Source: DATLZM01 sp035559315 (GTDB taxonomy: Bacteria; Actinomycetota; UBA4738; HRBIN12). Taken from it: a stretch of DNA of 64,000 nt. Under the pieces are notes generated by a model. The model did no database searches. It was given only the letters and a program-made list of their open reading frames with translations, and was not told the origin of the DNA. Position numbers and translations under genes: made by a program. Below, one piece after another: positions 49,170 to 58,420 of this stretch. Where the stretch lies: the NCBI GenBank assembly GCA_035559315.1, contig DATMBJ010000206.1:1-64000 (forward strand), given 5' to 3'. Numbering within the stretch: position 1 is the stretch's first letter; every line of letters starts with the position of its first letter.

Positions 49170-49919
49170 CTACCGAGACGGTGCGCGGCGGGCCCGGATG
49201 GAGAGCCGGACGTAGTCGATCTCCGAGCCCGGGAGGAGCTCGGCGGCCCGGCGGACGAACCCGTCCCGCCCGGCGGGCGGGAGGCGTTCCACGTGCGCCC
49301 GCAGGCAGACCGTGCGGAGGTAGGTCTCGAGCGCCTCCCGCGGCTCGACCCGCGTGGGCTCCTCGTGCGCCCAGACCTCGACGTCCGCGAACCCCGAGCG
49401 CTCGAGCCGCGCCCGCGTCTCCTCGACGGTCGGGAACCGCCAGGGGCCCTCCCACCCGACCCCGGCCCGGGCGGCCGCCTCGAGCACTCGGCGGATGTTC
49501 CCCGCCCCGCCGCACTGGGCCGCGAGCCGACCGCCCGGGCGGAGCACCGCCGCCAGGTTCCGGAACAGCGCGTCGTGGTCAGGGACCCAGTGGAACGTGG
49601 CCGTGGAGAGGACGGCGTCCACGCGGCCGCGGACCGGGAGGGGCCGGGCGAGGTCGGCCAGGACGTACTCCACCCGGTCGCCGAAGCGGGCCAGGCGCCG
49701 CTGCGCCTCCTCGAGCATCGCCGGGGAGAGGTCGAGGGCCACCACCGAGCCGCGCGGGAGCCGCTCCAGGAGGACCTCGGTGACCCGCCCGGAGCCGCAG
49801 CCCGCGTCGAGGACCCGCTCGTCGCCCCGGAGGTCGAGCCAGCCCACGACCTCCACCCCCCAGCGGAACATCGGGTCGGCGACCAGGTCGTAGGTGGCGG
49901 CGTCCCAGTCGGCGGGCAC
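49170..49919 (-). CDS. Class I SAM-dependent methyltransferase (trans-aconitate type)
   Basis: 249 residues from GTG 49919 with no ribosome site; a weak GATACT 8 bases upstream would fit a leaderless start. Motifs: WDAATYDLVADPMFRWG at the N-terminus, VLDAGCGSGRVTEVLLERLP near residue 36, VVALDLSPAMLEEAQRRL, and STATFHWVPDHDALFRNL near 105, where HW is typical of trans-aconitate and related small-acid methyltransferases. Substrate unknown. Confidence 0.87.
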   Translation of the reverse strand: MPADWDAATYDLVADPMFRWGVEVVGWLDLRGDERVLDAGCGSGRVTEVLLERLPRGSVVALDLSPAMLEEAQRRLARFGDRVEYVLADLARPLPVRGRVDAVLSTATFHWVPDHDALFRNLAAVLRPGGRLAAQCGGAGNIRRVLEAAARAGVGWEGPWRFPTVEETRARLERSGFADVEVWAHEEPTRVEPREALETYLRTVCLRAHVERLPPAGRDGFVRRAAELLPGSEIDYVRLSIRARRAPSR

Positions 49920-50077
49920 GGGAGGAAGTATCCAAGCGGCACCCGGCCCGGGCGCGACGTCATCGGTCCAGCCCTCGGATGGTGAGGCCAGGCGTCCTAC
50001 CGCAGCCCCCGCACCGCCGGGTGGGCGCGGCGCCCTCCGGCGGCGGTCGTCCCGATCGCGGGGTCTTCCACGGTCCC

Positions 50078-52021
50078 CTACGGCCGCGACCGGCGGGCCA
50101 CGTAGTCCCGGACCACGAAGGCCCCGAGCTCCCGGTCGTCCATCAGGAACACCCGCCCCGCGGTGAGCCGCGCCAGGCGCTCCATGAACCGCACGAGCCC
50201 CGGGGAGTCCTCGAGCATGAACACGTTGAGCGTGACGCCCGCCCGGGCCAGGCGCATCGCCTCCTGGAGCGTGAGCCGGATGGTCTCGGGGACCGGGGGC
50301 CAGGAGAAGAACACCTCCTCCCCCTCGAGGTGCGCGGTGGGCTCCCCGTCGGTCACCACGATCACCTGCTTCGTGGCCCGGGGGTGCTGGGCGAGGAGGC
50401 GCCCGGCGAGGTGGAAGGCGTGCTGCATGTTCGTCCCGTACACCCGCTCCCAGCCGGCGGCCGTGAGGTCGCGGGGCTCCATCCGCCGCGCGTAGTCGCT
50501 GAACCCGATCAGGTAGAGCCGGTCGTGGGGGTAGCGGCCCTCGATCAGCGCGTGGAGCGCGAGCGCCATCCGCTTGGCGTGGACGAAGTGCCCGCGGAGC
50601 GGCATCGAGAACGAGAGGTCCAGGAGGAGCGCGGTGGCGGCCTCGGTCCGCTGCTCGGCCTCGACCACCTCGAAGTCCTCGGGCGAGAGGCGCGGCGACC
50701 GCCCCGGCCCCTCCCGGAGCACGGCGTTGAACACGGTCCGCTGCACCGCGATCCGCCCGGCGTCCCCGAACCGCCAGGGGCGGGTCTGCCCGGTGGGCTC
50801 GGCCACCCCGCCGGGGTCGCGGGCCTCGTGCGCCCCCTCCCGGTCCCGCCGGAGGTGCTCGAACACCTTGACCAGCGCCCGCTCGCCGAGGCGGCGGGCC
50901 CCCTTCGGGGTCATCTCGAGCCGGCCCTCCCGCCGCTGGACCAGGCCGGCCTGCTCCAGGGCCCGCTCGATCGCCTTCAGGCGGCGGACGTCCCGGACCG
51001 CCTCCTCGCCGAGCGTCCGCCGGAGCGCCTCCTCGTCGACGTCCTCGAGGGACGCCCCCGCGTAGTCGCCGGCGAGCGCGCGGTCGAGGTCCTCGTAGTC
51101 GTGGAGCCGCTCGAGCGCGTCGACGGTGGCCGCGAGCGGCATCGCCTCCTCCCCCCCGGCGAGGGCCGGCTCGCCCCACGGCATCCCCGGGAACAGCTCC
51201 GAGAGGTTCGCGGCCAGCCGGTCCACCTCGAAGGCCAGGTCGAGGTCGGCGAGCACGCCCTCGGCGAGGGCCTGGAGCTCCGCCCGCTGCTCGGGCGTGA
51301 GGGAGGCCATGAGCCGCGAGAGCGCCGCCATCCGCCGGGCCATCCCCTCGAGCAGCTCGTCCAGGTTCCGCGGCCGGTCGGGGAACAGGTCCCCGTAGCG
51401 CTCCATGAACCGGTCGAAGTCCTCCTGGGTGTGGGCCCCCCGGGCGCGGTCCTCGATCATCCGGTTCAGCTCGGCGAGCATGTCGCGGAACCGCGCGAGC
51501 TGCTCGGGACTCAGGTTCCGCAGGCCCTCGGCCAGGTTCCGGAAGTAGGCGCCGAGGACCTGCTCGCGCAGCCGCTCGAGGAGCCGGTCGAAGCGCTCCT
51601 GGGCCTCGGGGTCGGCGAACCGGTAGCCCGTGAGCTCGCGGAGCTGGCCCGGCAGGTCCCCCGGCAGCGCGTCGAGGAACGCCTCGCGCGCCCGGGCGTC
51701 CTCGTCGGGTCGGAGGGAGAGGGCCGAACGCTCCCGCTCCAGGATCTCCTCGAGCTCCCGGCGGAGCTCCTCCAGGGGCCCCCGGAGGTCGAGCCGTTCC
51801 TCCTCCCGCCGTCGGGCCTCCCGGAGCCTGGCCCGCAGCGCGTCGAGCCCGCTGAACCGCCCGCGCATCCCCCGCCGCACGAGGCGGGAGACCGCGGCCT
51901 GCACGCCGGCCCCCGAGAGGATGTCCTCGGAGAGCTCGTCGAGGAGGTCGCCGGCGGAGAGGTCCGGCCCGAAGGGGTCCTGGGAGCCGTCCCAGCGGGA
52001 GTACCGGATCCGCATCCCCAC
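50078..52021 (-). CDS. VWA-domain protein paired with a MoxR-type ATPase
   Basis: 647 residues from GTG 52021 (ATG 52015 is the alternative). The N-terminal 420 residues are charged, mostly helical, with DLRGPLEELRRELEEILERE coiled-coil character. The C-terminal VWA domain begins near residue 445. Its MIDAS residues are LLDLSFSMP (DxSxS), GTNMQHAF (Thr) and VTDGEPTAH (Asp), all intact. Such proteins act with AAA+ ATPases of the MoxR/ChlI type, here at 52907-54322, to remodel or metallate target proteins. The target is not known. Confidence 0.87.
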   Translation of the reverse strand: MGMRIRYSRWDGSQDPFGPDLSAGDLLDELSEDILSGAGVQAAVSRLVRRGMRGRFSGLDALRARLREARRREEERLDLRGPLEELRRELEEILERERSALSLRPDEDARAREAFLDALPGDLPGQLRELTGYRFADPEAQERFDRLLERLREQVLGAYFRNLAEGLRNLSPEQLARFRDMLAELNRMIEDRARGAHTQEDFDRFMERYGDLFPDRPRNLDELLEGMARRMAALSRLMASLTPEQRAELQALAEGVLADLDLAFEVDRLAANLSELFPGMPWGEPALAGGEEAMPLAATVDALERLHDYEDLDRALAGDYAGASLEDVDEEALRRTLGEEAVRDVRRLKAIERALEQAGLVQRREGRLEMTPKGARRLGERALVKVFEHLRRDREGAHEARDPGGVAEPTGQTRPWRFGDAGRIAVQRTVFNAVLREGPGRSPRLSPEDFEVVEAEQRTEAATALLLDLSFSMPLRGHFVHAKRMALALHALIEGRYPHDRLYLIGFSDYARRMEPRDLTAAGWERVYGTNMQHAFHLAGRLLAQHPRATKQVIVVTDGEPTAHLEGEEVFFSWPPVPETIRLTLQEAMRLARAGVTLNVFMLEDSPGLVRFMERLARLTAGRVFLMDDRELGAFVVRDYVARRSRP

Positions 52022-52105
52022 CAGCCTACGCCACGGGCGCCGAACGGCGGGAGCCGCTGGCGGCCCCGTGGGGCATCGGGGGGCCGGCGGGCGCTGCCCG
52101 GACCG

Positions 52106-52396
52106 CTACTCCTCGGGGCCGGCCAGCCGGAGGAACAGCTCGGCGCCGCCCTCGGTGGCGCGGGCGTCGAGGACCGCGTCCTCGAGTCCCGGGGCGAGCT
52201 CGGGCGCGACGTAGACCTCGAGGTCCCTGGACTTCGAGGGGGCGTCGCCCTCCCGCGGCTCTCGCACCGCCGAGAAGCTGATCGCGGTCTCGCCGCCCGG
52301 CCCCTCGACCGGCTCGATCCGGATGGCCTGCCCGGCGCCCGCGGGGCCGAGCAGTTCCTTGAACACGGAGACGGCGGCATCGGTGACCTGGAGCAT
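52106..52396 (-). CDS. HesB/IscA-like small protein without cysteines
   Basis: 96 residues from ATG 52396 with AAGGAG 6 bases upstream. The start MLQVTDAAVSVFKELL is that of A-type Fe-S carriers (IscA/HesB). The three conserved cysteines are absent, however; the chain contains none. It may be a structural relative that does not bind clusters. It lies between the membrane protein at 52481 and the VWA gene, so it is likely in the MoxR-VWA operon. Confidence 0.75.
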   Translation of the reverse strand: MLQVTDAAVSVFKELLGPAGAGQAIRIEPVEGPGGETAISFSAVREPREGDAPSKSRDLEVYVAPELAPGLEDAVLDARATEGGAELFLRLAGPEE

Positions 52397-52480
52397 GGGG
52401 GACTCCTTACCGCGCCCATGGGGCGCTTCGCTCGGGACCCATCCACCCTACCAGCCCGGCGGCGTGGCGTCCGCCCCGCG

Positions 52481-52897
52481 TCAGCGGATCCCGAGGCCGG
52501 TGAAGAGGGCCATGAACGTGAGCCCGAAGCAGATGAACGAGGCCCACGCGAACGGCACCCACGGCGCCACGGGCTTGCGCGGGTCGAACCCGAGCATCGA
52601 CGCGTTCCCCTCCCGCGCGATGAGGTGCGCGAACCAGAGCACCACGAGGGGGAGCAGCCCGTACACGTAGTGCCGCACGCCGCCCAGGACCCCGGGGGAG
52701 ACGACCCGGTGCCCCAGGGCGAAGAGCGCGATGCCGAGGATGGCCTGGCCCCCCGCCGCGACCTGCTGGACGGCGACCAGGCGCCAGAACCACGGCCCGG
52801 GCTCGCGGCGCACGAGCTTCGCGGCCAGCCCCCAGAGCCAGCCCAGGGCGAACAGCGCCACCACCCCGAAGCCGACGGCCGCGTGCACCCTCGACAC
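52481..52897 (-). CDS. Four-helix membrane protein of unknown function
   Basis: 138 residues from GTG 52897, 10 bases after the MoxR stop. Hydrophobic segments: VGFGVVALFALGWLWGLAAK, VQQVAAGGQAILGIALFALG, YVYGLLPLVVLWFAHLIA and AWASFICFGLTFMALFTGLG. A histidine lies in the third segment. No named family. Operon position suggests a link to the MoxR/VWA pair. Confidence 0.7.
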   Translation of the reverse strand: MSRVHAAVGFGVVALFALGWLWGLAAKLVRREPGPWFWRLVAVQQVAAGGQAILGIALFALGHRVVSPGVLGGVRHYVYGLLPLVVLWFAHLIAREGNASMLGFDPRKPVAPWVPFAWASFICFGLTFMALFTGLGIR

Positions 52898-52906
52898 GGC
52901 GGTGGG

Positions 52907-54322
52907 CTAGCGGTCCGCGGGGCCGGCGGCGTACCGGTAGGCGCCGACCCGCCCCGACTCCTCCTTGTTCAGCCGTCGGGAGAGGTGGAGCCCCTCGAGG
53001 GCGAACTCCACCGCCGAGGCCGCGACGCCCGGGCTCTCCTCCTCCACCCCCAGCCGCTCGAGCATCCGGGCCAGCCCGGGGAGGTCGCCGAACTGCCGGA
53101 GCACCTCGTGGGCCGGGGTGAGGTCGGAGGTCTCGGCCACGAACCCGCCGTCGAAGCGCGAGAGGAGCGGGCCGAAGTCGAACCCCGCGAGCCGGCGGCG
53201 GAACACCTCGAGGATCGCCGCCCGGAGCGCGCGGAGGAGGATCTCGCCCTCCCGGCCCTCCTCGATCGTGTCGAACTCGATCCGGCCGAGGGAGGCGTCG
53301 AGGACGGCCGGGAGGTCGCAAACCCGGGGCACCGCCTCCGGCTCGCCGGTGCGCGCCGCCCGCCGGACCGCCGCCGCCACGAGCGTCTCCAGGTTCCCGA
53401 TCGAGTACCGGACCGAGATCCCCGATCGCTGGTTCACGTGGGGGGAGCGACGGAGCTCCGCGGTGAGGGCGGCCAGGACCTCCTTGAGGTAGAGCGGCAC
53501 CCGGACCGGGACCTCCCCCGCCGGGGGCCGGGCCTCCTGGTCCATGATCCGGATCTCGTCGGCCAGGCTCTCCGGGTAGTGGGTGCGCACCTGGGTCCCG
53601 AACCGGTCCTTGAGCGGCGACACGATCCGCCCGCGGTGCGTGTAGTCGTCGGGGTTGGCGGTGGCCACCAGGAGCAGGTCGAGCGGGAGCCGCACCCGGT
53701 ACCCGCGGATCTGCACGTCGCGCTCCTCGAGGATGTTGAAGAGCGAGACCTGGATCCGCTCGGGGAGGTCGGGGAGCTCGTTGATGGCCACGATCCCCCG
53801 GTTCGTCCTCGGGATCAGCCCGTAGTGGATCGTGAGCTCGTCGGCGAGGTACCGCCCCTCCGCCACCCGGATCGGATCCACGTCCCCGATCAGGTCGGCG
53901 ACGCTCGTGTCGGGGGTCGCGAGCTTCTCCGCGTACCGGTGCTCGCGGCCGATCCAGGCCACGGGCACCGCATCCCCCTCCTCCGCGACGAGGTGCCGGC
54001 ACCGCGCGCAGATCGGCCGGTAGGGGTGGTCGTTCACCTCGCACCCCGCGATCGCCGGGACCTCCTCGTCCAGGAGGTCCACGATCCGGCGGATCAGCCG
54101 GGTCTTGGCCTGGCCGCGCTCCCCCAGCAGGATCAGATCGTGGCCGGCGAGGATCCCCCGCTCCAGGGTCGGGAGGACGGAGTCCTCGAACCCCACGATC
54201 CCCGGGAACAGCGTCCCCCCGCGCGACAGGCGCGCCAGGAGGTTCCCCCGGAGCTCCTCCTTCACCGTGCGGTCGGGGTACCCCGCCGCGCGGAGCTCAC
54301 CGATCGTCGCGGGCCGCCCCAT
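52907..54322 (-). CDS. MoxR/ChlI-type AAA+ ATPase
   Basis: 471 residues from ATG 54322. Walker A GERGQAKTRLIRR near residue 65, a cysteine-rich insert CEVNDHPYRPICARC near 93-107 that may bind zinc, Walker-B-like IVAINELPDLPERIQ near 175, sensor 1 LLVATANPDDYTH near 215, then a lid region. This subtype, found beside a VWA protein, is a putative magnesium-chelatase-like chaperone. First gene of the four-gene unit. Confidence 0.9.
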   Translation of the reverse strand: MGRPATIGELRAAGYPDRTVKEELRGNLLARLSRGGTLFPGIVGFEDSVLPTLERGILAGHDLILLGERGQAKTRLIRRIVDLLDEEVPAIAGCEVNDHPYRPICARCRHLVAEEGDAVPVAWIGREHRYAEKLATPDTSVADLIGDVDPIRVAEGRYLADELTIHYGLIPRTNRGIVAINELPDLPERIQVSLFNILEERDVQIRGYRVRLPLDLLLVATANPDDYTHRGRIVSPLKDRFGTQVRTHYPESLADEIRIMDQEARPPAGEVPVRVPLYLKEVLAALTAELRRSPHVNQRSGISVRYSIGNLETLVAAAVRRAARTGEPEAVPRVCDLPAVLDASLGRIEFDTIEEGREGEILLRALRAAILEVFRRRLAGFDFGPLLSRFDGGFVAETSDLTPAHEVLRQFGDLPGLARMLERLGVEEESPGVAASAVEFALEGLHLSRRLNKEESGRVGAYRYAAGPADR

Positions 54323-54365
54323 GCCCTCCCAGGGTACCGGGTCGCGACAGGTCGGGCTGGCTCCC

Positions 54366-55220
54366 TCAGGCCCGGGCCTCGGGGAGGTCGAGGCGGCGCT
54401 CGGCCACCCGACGCCCGAGCTCGGCTCCCACGACCACCGCCAGCGTGGCCACGAGCACCACCACGGCCACCGCGAGCATCTGCGGCAGGAGCGTCGGGAA
54501 GCGGATCTGCGAGAAGAGGTAGACGGGGTACGTGGTCTCGGTCCCGACGAGGAACGACGCGATCACCACCTCGTCGAACGAGATCGTCACGGCCACGAGG
54601 TACGCGGACAGGACGGCGGGGAGGAGCAGCGGGAACGTCACCCGCCGGAACGTCTCCCAGCCGTTCGCCCCGAGGTCCAGGGCGGCCTCCTCGAGCGACA
54701 CGCTGATCTTCTCGAGCCGCGGGACGAGGATGAGGACCGCGTAGGGCAGCGACACCACCGCGTGCCCCACGACCACGGCGTGCAGGCCCTCGCCCACGAA
54801 CACCCCGAACGCGTCGATCAGGAACCGGTCGACGGTCTTCAGGAGGATCAGGAGCGAGACGCCGAACACCAGGTAGGGGATCACGAGCGGCGAGAGCACG
54901 AGCGCGGCGAAGGCCGACCGACCGCGGAACCGCCGGCGCACGAGCACGACCGAGGCCAGGAGGCCCAGGGCGACGGCCCCGGCCGCCGACGAGGCCGCCA
55001 CCACCGCGCTCCGCCGCAGCGAGGCCAGGAGCTCGGGGTTCGACAGGAACTGGTGGTACCAGCGGGTCGTGAACCCGCGGAGCGGGAACCTGGGGACCAC
55101 CGCGTCGTTGAACGAGAAGATCACGAGGATCACGAGCGGCGCGTAGAGGTAGGCGAGCAGGAGCCCGAGGTACCCGCGCAGCCCTCGGAGCGCGCCGCGC
55201 GAGGTCGCGAGATCGCTCAT
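54366..55220 (-). CDS. Spermidine/putrescine-type ABC transporter permease (PotC-like)
   Basis: 284 residues from ATG 55220, overlapping the PotB-type stop (ATGA). Six membrane segments are visible. The PotC-like N-terminus is LLAYLYAPLVILVIFSFND, and the EAA loop is LEEAALDLGANGWETFRRVT near 180. It pairs with the PotB-like permease. No ATPase gene follows; the next gene, 43 bases on, is the unrelated MoxR ATPase. Confidence 0.92.
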   Translation of the reverse strand: MSDLATSRGALRGLRGYLGLLLAYLYAPLVILVIFSFNDAVVPRFPLRGFTTRWYHQFLSNPELLASLRRSAVVAASSAAGAVALGLLASVVLVRRRFRGRSAFAALVLSPLVIPYLVFGVSLLILLKTVDRFLIDAFGVFVGEGLHAVVVGHAVVSLPYAVLILVPRLEKISVSLEEAALDLGANGWETFRRVTFPLLLPAVLSAYLVAVTISFDEVVIASFLVGTETTYPVYLFSQIRFPTLLPQMLAVAVVVLVATLAVVVGAELGRRVAERRLDLPEARA

Positions 55221-56122
55221 CCCGCCGCCACCGTCCGCACCTGGAGGAACCGCCCGAAGGCGGCCATCAGCGCCCCGACCACCGCGAGCAGGAACAGCGC
55301 GAGGACCGAGCCCGTCTGCCAGTCGAGCCCCTGCAGGAACGCGTTCGAGACGGCCTGCCCGTACATGTAGCCGCTCGTCCCGCCCACGAGCTGGGGGGTG
55401 ACGAACTCCCCGATCGTGGGGATGAACACGAAGACGAAGGCCGCCATCACCCCGGGGAGCGAGAGCGGGAGCGTGACCCGGCGGAACGTCGTCCACCTGT
55501 CGGCGCCGAGGTCCGCCGCCGCCTCGAGGAGCGACCGGTCGAGGCCCTCGAGCGTCACGAAGATCGGGAGCGCGACGAACGGCACCCAGACGTAGACGAG
55601 CACGAGGACCACGGTGAACCAGCTGTAGATCAGCCACGACACGGGGCTCCCCGGGTCGCGGAGCCCCGCCCAGGCGAGGAAGGAGTTCACGACGCCGGTG
55701 TCCCCGAGGATCACGCGCCAGGCCACGACCCGGAGGAGGAAGCTGGTGAGGAACGGCGCGATGATCAGGAGCAGCAGCACGTACCGCCGCCTCCCGGCCG
55801 CGAGCGCGAGGAAGTAGGCCACGGGGTAGGCGAGGACGACGACCGTCGCGGAGACCCCGAGGGCCATCCAGACGGACTTCCAGAACAGCCTGAGGTAGAT
55901 CGACTCCGTGGAGAGGAACCGCTCCCACGCGTCGAGGGTGAACCGCGCATCGCCCGGGAACAGCGAGAGGAGCCCGACGCTGTAGAGCGCGATGATCCCG
56001 ATCGGAGCCAGGAAGAAGAGCCCGAGCAACAGGAGCGGCGGCGCGGACAGCAGCAGCGTTCCGCGGCCCCGCTCCCCGCCCCGGACGACCACGCCCGGGC
56101 GATCGGCGGCCAGCTCGCTCAC
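55217..56122 (-). CDS. Spermidine/putrescine-type ABC transporter permease (PotB-like)
   Basis: 301 residues. Helix 1 is LLLSAPPLLLLGLFFLAPI. The EAA loop is DRSLLEAAADLGADRWTTFR near 205. It starts 16 bases after the binding-protein stop. Forms the translocation channel with the PotC-like subunit. Confidence 0.92.
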   Translation of the reverse strand: MSELAADRPGVVVRGGERGRGTLLLSAPPLLLLGLFFLAPIGIIALYSVGLLSLFPGDARFTLDAWERFLSTESIYLRLFWKSVWMALGVSATVVVLAYPVAYFLALAAGRRRYVLLLLIIAPFLTSFLLRVVAWRVILGDTGVVNSFLAWAGLRDPGSPVSWLIYSWFTVVLVLVYVWVPFVALPIFVTLEGLDRSLLEAAADLGADRWTTFRRVTLPLSLPGVMAAFVFVFIPTIGEFVTPQLVGGTSGYMYGQAVSNAFLQGLDWQTGSVLALFLLAVVGALMAAFGRFLQVRTVAAG

Positions 56123-56138
56123 GCCCGTGGCGCGCCGC

Positions 56139-57281
56139 CTACGCGGCCGCCTTCACCTCTTCCCACAGCTGGTTGTACAGCTCCCGCCGCGGGATGGGCC
56201 GCTCGACGTGCGTCCTGGGCTCCTCGAGCACCGCGGGGTCGTCGAGGCTGAAGGCCTCGATCAGCGTGGGATCGACCTTGGAGAGGTCCACCCGGGTGTT
56301 CGTGTGCCCGTAGTAGTAGTTGTTCACGAGCCACAGCCCCGAGCGGGCGCTCGCCCACGCGTCGACGTACGCGTGCGCGTGGTGGTAGTTCGACGAGCCG
56401 GCGAACAGGCAGAACCCGCAGTACCAGGACGTCCTGCCCTCCTTGGGGTCCATGTAGACCGCGTTCACGCCGTTGCCCCTGGCGATGGCCCAGGAGGCCG
56501 GCCAGGCGTAGGCGATCCAGATGTCGCCCGCGGCGAAGGCCTCGTCCACCTCCGTCCCCACCCAGAGGAACCGGACCAGCCCGATCTTGTCGATCAGGAA
56601 GTCCTTCATCTCCTGGAGCTCGTCGTCGGTCATGTCCCACGGGTTCGGGACCCCGTGGTAGTAGGCGGCGACGATGAACATGTTGAGGCTGTCCCACCAG
56701 GAGATCTTCCCGGCGTAGCGGTCGTCCCAGAGGAGGCCCCAGGAGTCCTCCGCCGGCTCGACCCGGTCCGCGTCGTACATGGGGGCCGCGAAACCCCAGT
56801 CCGTGACCACGAAGTACTGGTCCCCGCCGAAGTTCCCCGCCGCCTGCAGCGAGGGGTTGAGGTCCGCGAAGTTCGGGATCAGGGACGTGTCCCAGGGCTG
56901 GAGCACGCCGAGGTCGACCCAGTCCTGGAACCGGTACCCGCAGGGGTGGGCGACGTCGAACCGGGCCCCGGCGGCCACCTTCGCGAAGCTCGAGTCGTCG
57001 TCCTTGAACACGGTCCAGGTCGGCCGGGCGTCGGGGAAGGCCTTCGCGTAGGGCTTCCAGAGCGGCTCGACCTCGTAACCCGCCCAGTCGAAGATGTGGA
57101 GGTTCCCCGGCTCCTCCTCGATCGGCGGGATCGCAGCGCCGGGCGCCTCCGTCGCGCCGCCTCCGGGCTGCGTCGCCCGGCGGCACGCGGCCAGGACCCC
57201 CGCGCCCCCGACCACCGCCGCGTACCGAAGGAAGTCGCGCCGCGCGATCCGCGCCGCCCAGGGATCCCGTCGCCGTTCCAT
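56139..57281 (-). CDS. Polyamine-type substrate-binding lipoprotein (PotD-like) with Tat signal
   Basis: 380 residues from ATG 57281. ARRDFLRYAAVVGGAGVLAAC at residues 13-33 combines a twin-arginine signal and a lipobox, so the protein is exported folded and lipid-anchored at the outer face. The mature part matches SBP_bac_8/PotD: LHIFDWAGYEVEPLWKPYAK near 60, FDVAHPCGYRFQDWVDLGVL near 108, and WLVNNYYYGHTN near 320. Binding of putrescine or spermidine is inferred from the family. Confidence 0.92.
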   Translation of the reverse strand: MERRRDPWAARIARRDFLRYAAVVGGAGVLAACRRATQPGGGATEAPGAAIPPIEEEPGNLHIFDWAGYEVEPLWKPYAKAFPDARPTWTVFKDDDSSFAKVAAGARFDVAHPCGYRFQDWVDLGVLQPWDTSLIPNFADLNPSLQAAGNFGGDQYFVVTDWGFAAPMYDADRVEPAEDSWGLLWDDRYAGKISWWDSLNMFIVAAYYHGVPNPWDMTDDELQEMKDFLIDKIGLVRFLWVGTEVDEAFAAGDIWIAYAWPASWAIARGNGVNAVYMDPKEGRTSWYCGFCLFAGSSNYHHAHAYVDAWASARSGLWLVNNYYYGHTNTRVDLSKVDPTLIEAFSLDDPAVLEEPRTHVERPIPRRELYNQLWEEVKAAA

Positions 57282-57564
57282 GGCCCCCCTCCCTCAGCCA
57301 GGTGCGCGGAGGCTAGCACGCCAGCCTCCGCCAGGCCATGGCCGGACGGCACGAACGCCGGGGGGCCCGCTGTGGGTTCCGGACAACCGGATCGGCGGCC
57401 ATCGCGCCCCGGCGCAGCCGGGGTGGCGTGCCCGGCCGACGCCATCGACCCGCCGGCTCGGGCCCCTCCCCTCGGGGGCGGCGACCTCCTCCTGGGGCCG
57501 TCGGGCCGCGGTCCCCGGGAGGCGAGGGCCTGCCTCGGCCTGGCGGCCCGCCCCGTGCAGCGCC

Positions 57565-57570
57565 TAGGAT
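57565..57570 (+). promoter_or_regulatory. -10 box of a probably leaderless SMP-30-like gene
   Basis: TAGGAT, last base 8 positions before GTG 57578; this supports GTG over the overlapping ATG 57569, which lies inside the box. Confidence 0.5.
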
Positions 57571-57577
57571 GCGCGGC

Positions 57578-58417
57578 GTGCTCGAACGGTTCGCGACGCT
57601 CGCCGACGGCCTGGACCACCCGGAGGGGATCGCCTGGGGGCCCGATGGCCGGCTCTACGCAGGGGGCGAGGCCGGCCAGGTCTACCGCGTCTCGCTCGAC
57701 GGATCGGTGGAGGAGGTGGGATCCACGGGCGGGTTCCTCTACGGCCTGGCGCTGGACGGCCGGGGACGGCTCTACTGCTGCGACATGGCCCGCGGCGAGG
57801 TGGTCCGGCTCGACCCGGCGAGCGGGGAGCGGGAGACGTACTCGACGGGGACGCCGGAGAGGCCCCTCCGCGTCCCGAACTTCGCGGCGTTCGACCCGGA
57901 GGGCAACCTCTACGTCACCGACTCCGGCGAGTGGGGCCGGGACGACGGGTGCGTGTTCAAGGTCGCCCCGGGCGGCGCGACGGAGGTCTGGACGGCGGCG
58001 TTCGGGGCGTTCCCCAACGGCTGCTGCCTCTCGCTCGAGGCCGACGCGCTCCTCCTGGTCGAGTCCCGCGCCCGGCGGGTCCTGCGGATCCCGATCCTCG
58101 CCGACGGATCGGCCGGCGCCGCCGAGGTGGCGGCGGACCTCGCGGGATCCCAACCCGACGGGGTAGCCCTGGACCGCGACGGGACGATGTGGGTCGGCTG
58201 CTACCGGCCGGATCGGATCTGGCGGATCCCGGCCGGGGGTCGACCGGAGGTGTGGGTGGAGGATCCCGACGGCGTCGTCCTGAACCAGCCGGCGAACGTC
58301 GCGTTCGCCGGCCCCCACCTCGACCGGATGGTGGTCTCCTCGCTCGGCGGGTGGGCGTTGGTGGTGACCGAGGCGGAGGTCCCGGGGGCGCCGCTCCACT
58401 ACCCCGAGGTCCCCTAG
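57578..58417 (+). CDS. SMP-30/gluconolactonase-like beta-propeller protein
   Basis: 279 residues from GTG 57578; ATG 57569 would add three residues but overlaps the -10 box. Repeated blades are visible: HPEGIAWGPDGRLYAGGEAG near 15, LYGLALDGRGRLYCCDMARG near 55, NFAAFDPEGNLYVTDSGEWG near 100, and QPDGVALDRDGTMWVGCY near 190. Conserved acidic residues (Glu18 in PEG, Asp in TDSG and in PDG) fit the calcium site of SMP-30 lactonases. The substrate, a sugar or other lactone, is unknown. Confidence 0.87.
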   Translation: MLERFATLADGLDHPEGIAWGPDGRLYAGGEAGQVYRVSLDGSVEEVGSTGGFLYGLALDGRGRLYCCDMARGEVVRLDPASGERETYSTGTPERPLRVPNFAAFDPEGNLYVTDSGEWGRDDGCVFKVAPGGATEVWTAAFGAFPNGCCLSLEADALLLVESRARRVLRIPILADGSAGAAEVAADLAGSQPDGVALDRDGTMWVGCYRPDRIWRIPAGGRPEVWVEDPDGVVLNQPANVAFAGPHLDRMVVSSLGGWALVVTEAEVPGAPLHYPEVP

Positions 58418-58420
58418 CCG

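Noticed and set aside
57282..57577. Riboswitch or small RNA in the longest intergenic region
   Set aside because: Several short GC stems are possible, as anywhere at this composition, but I recognise no conserved riboswitch core.
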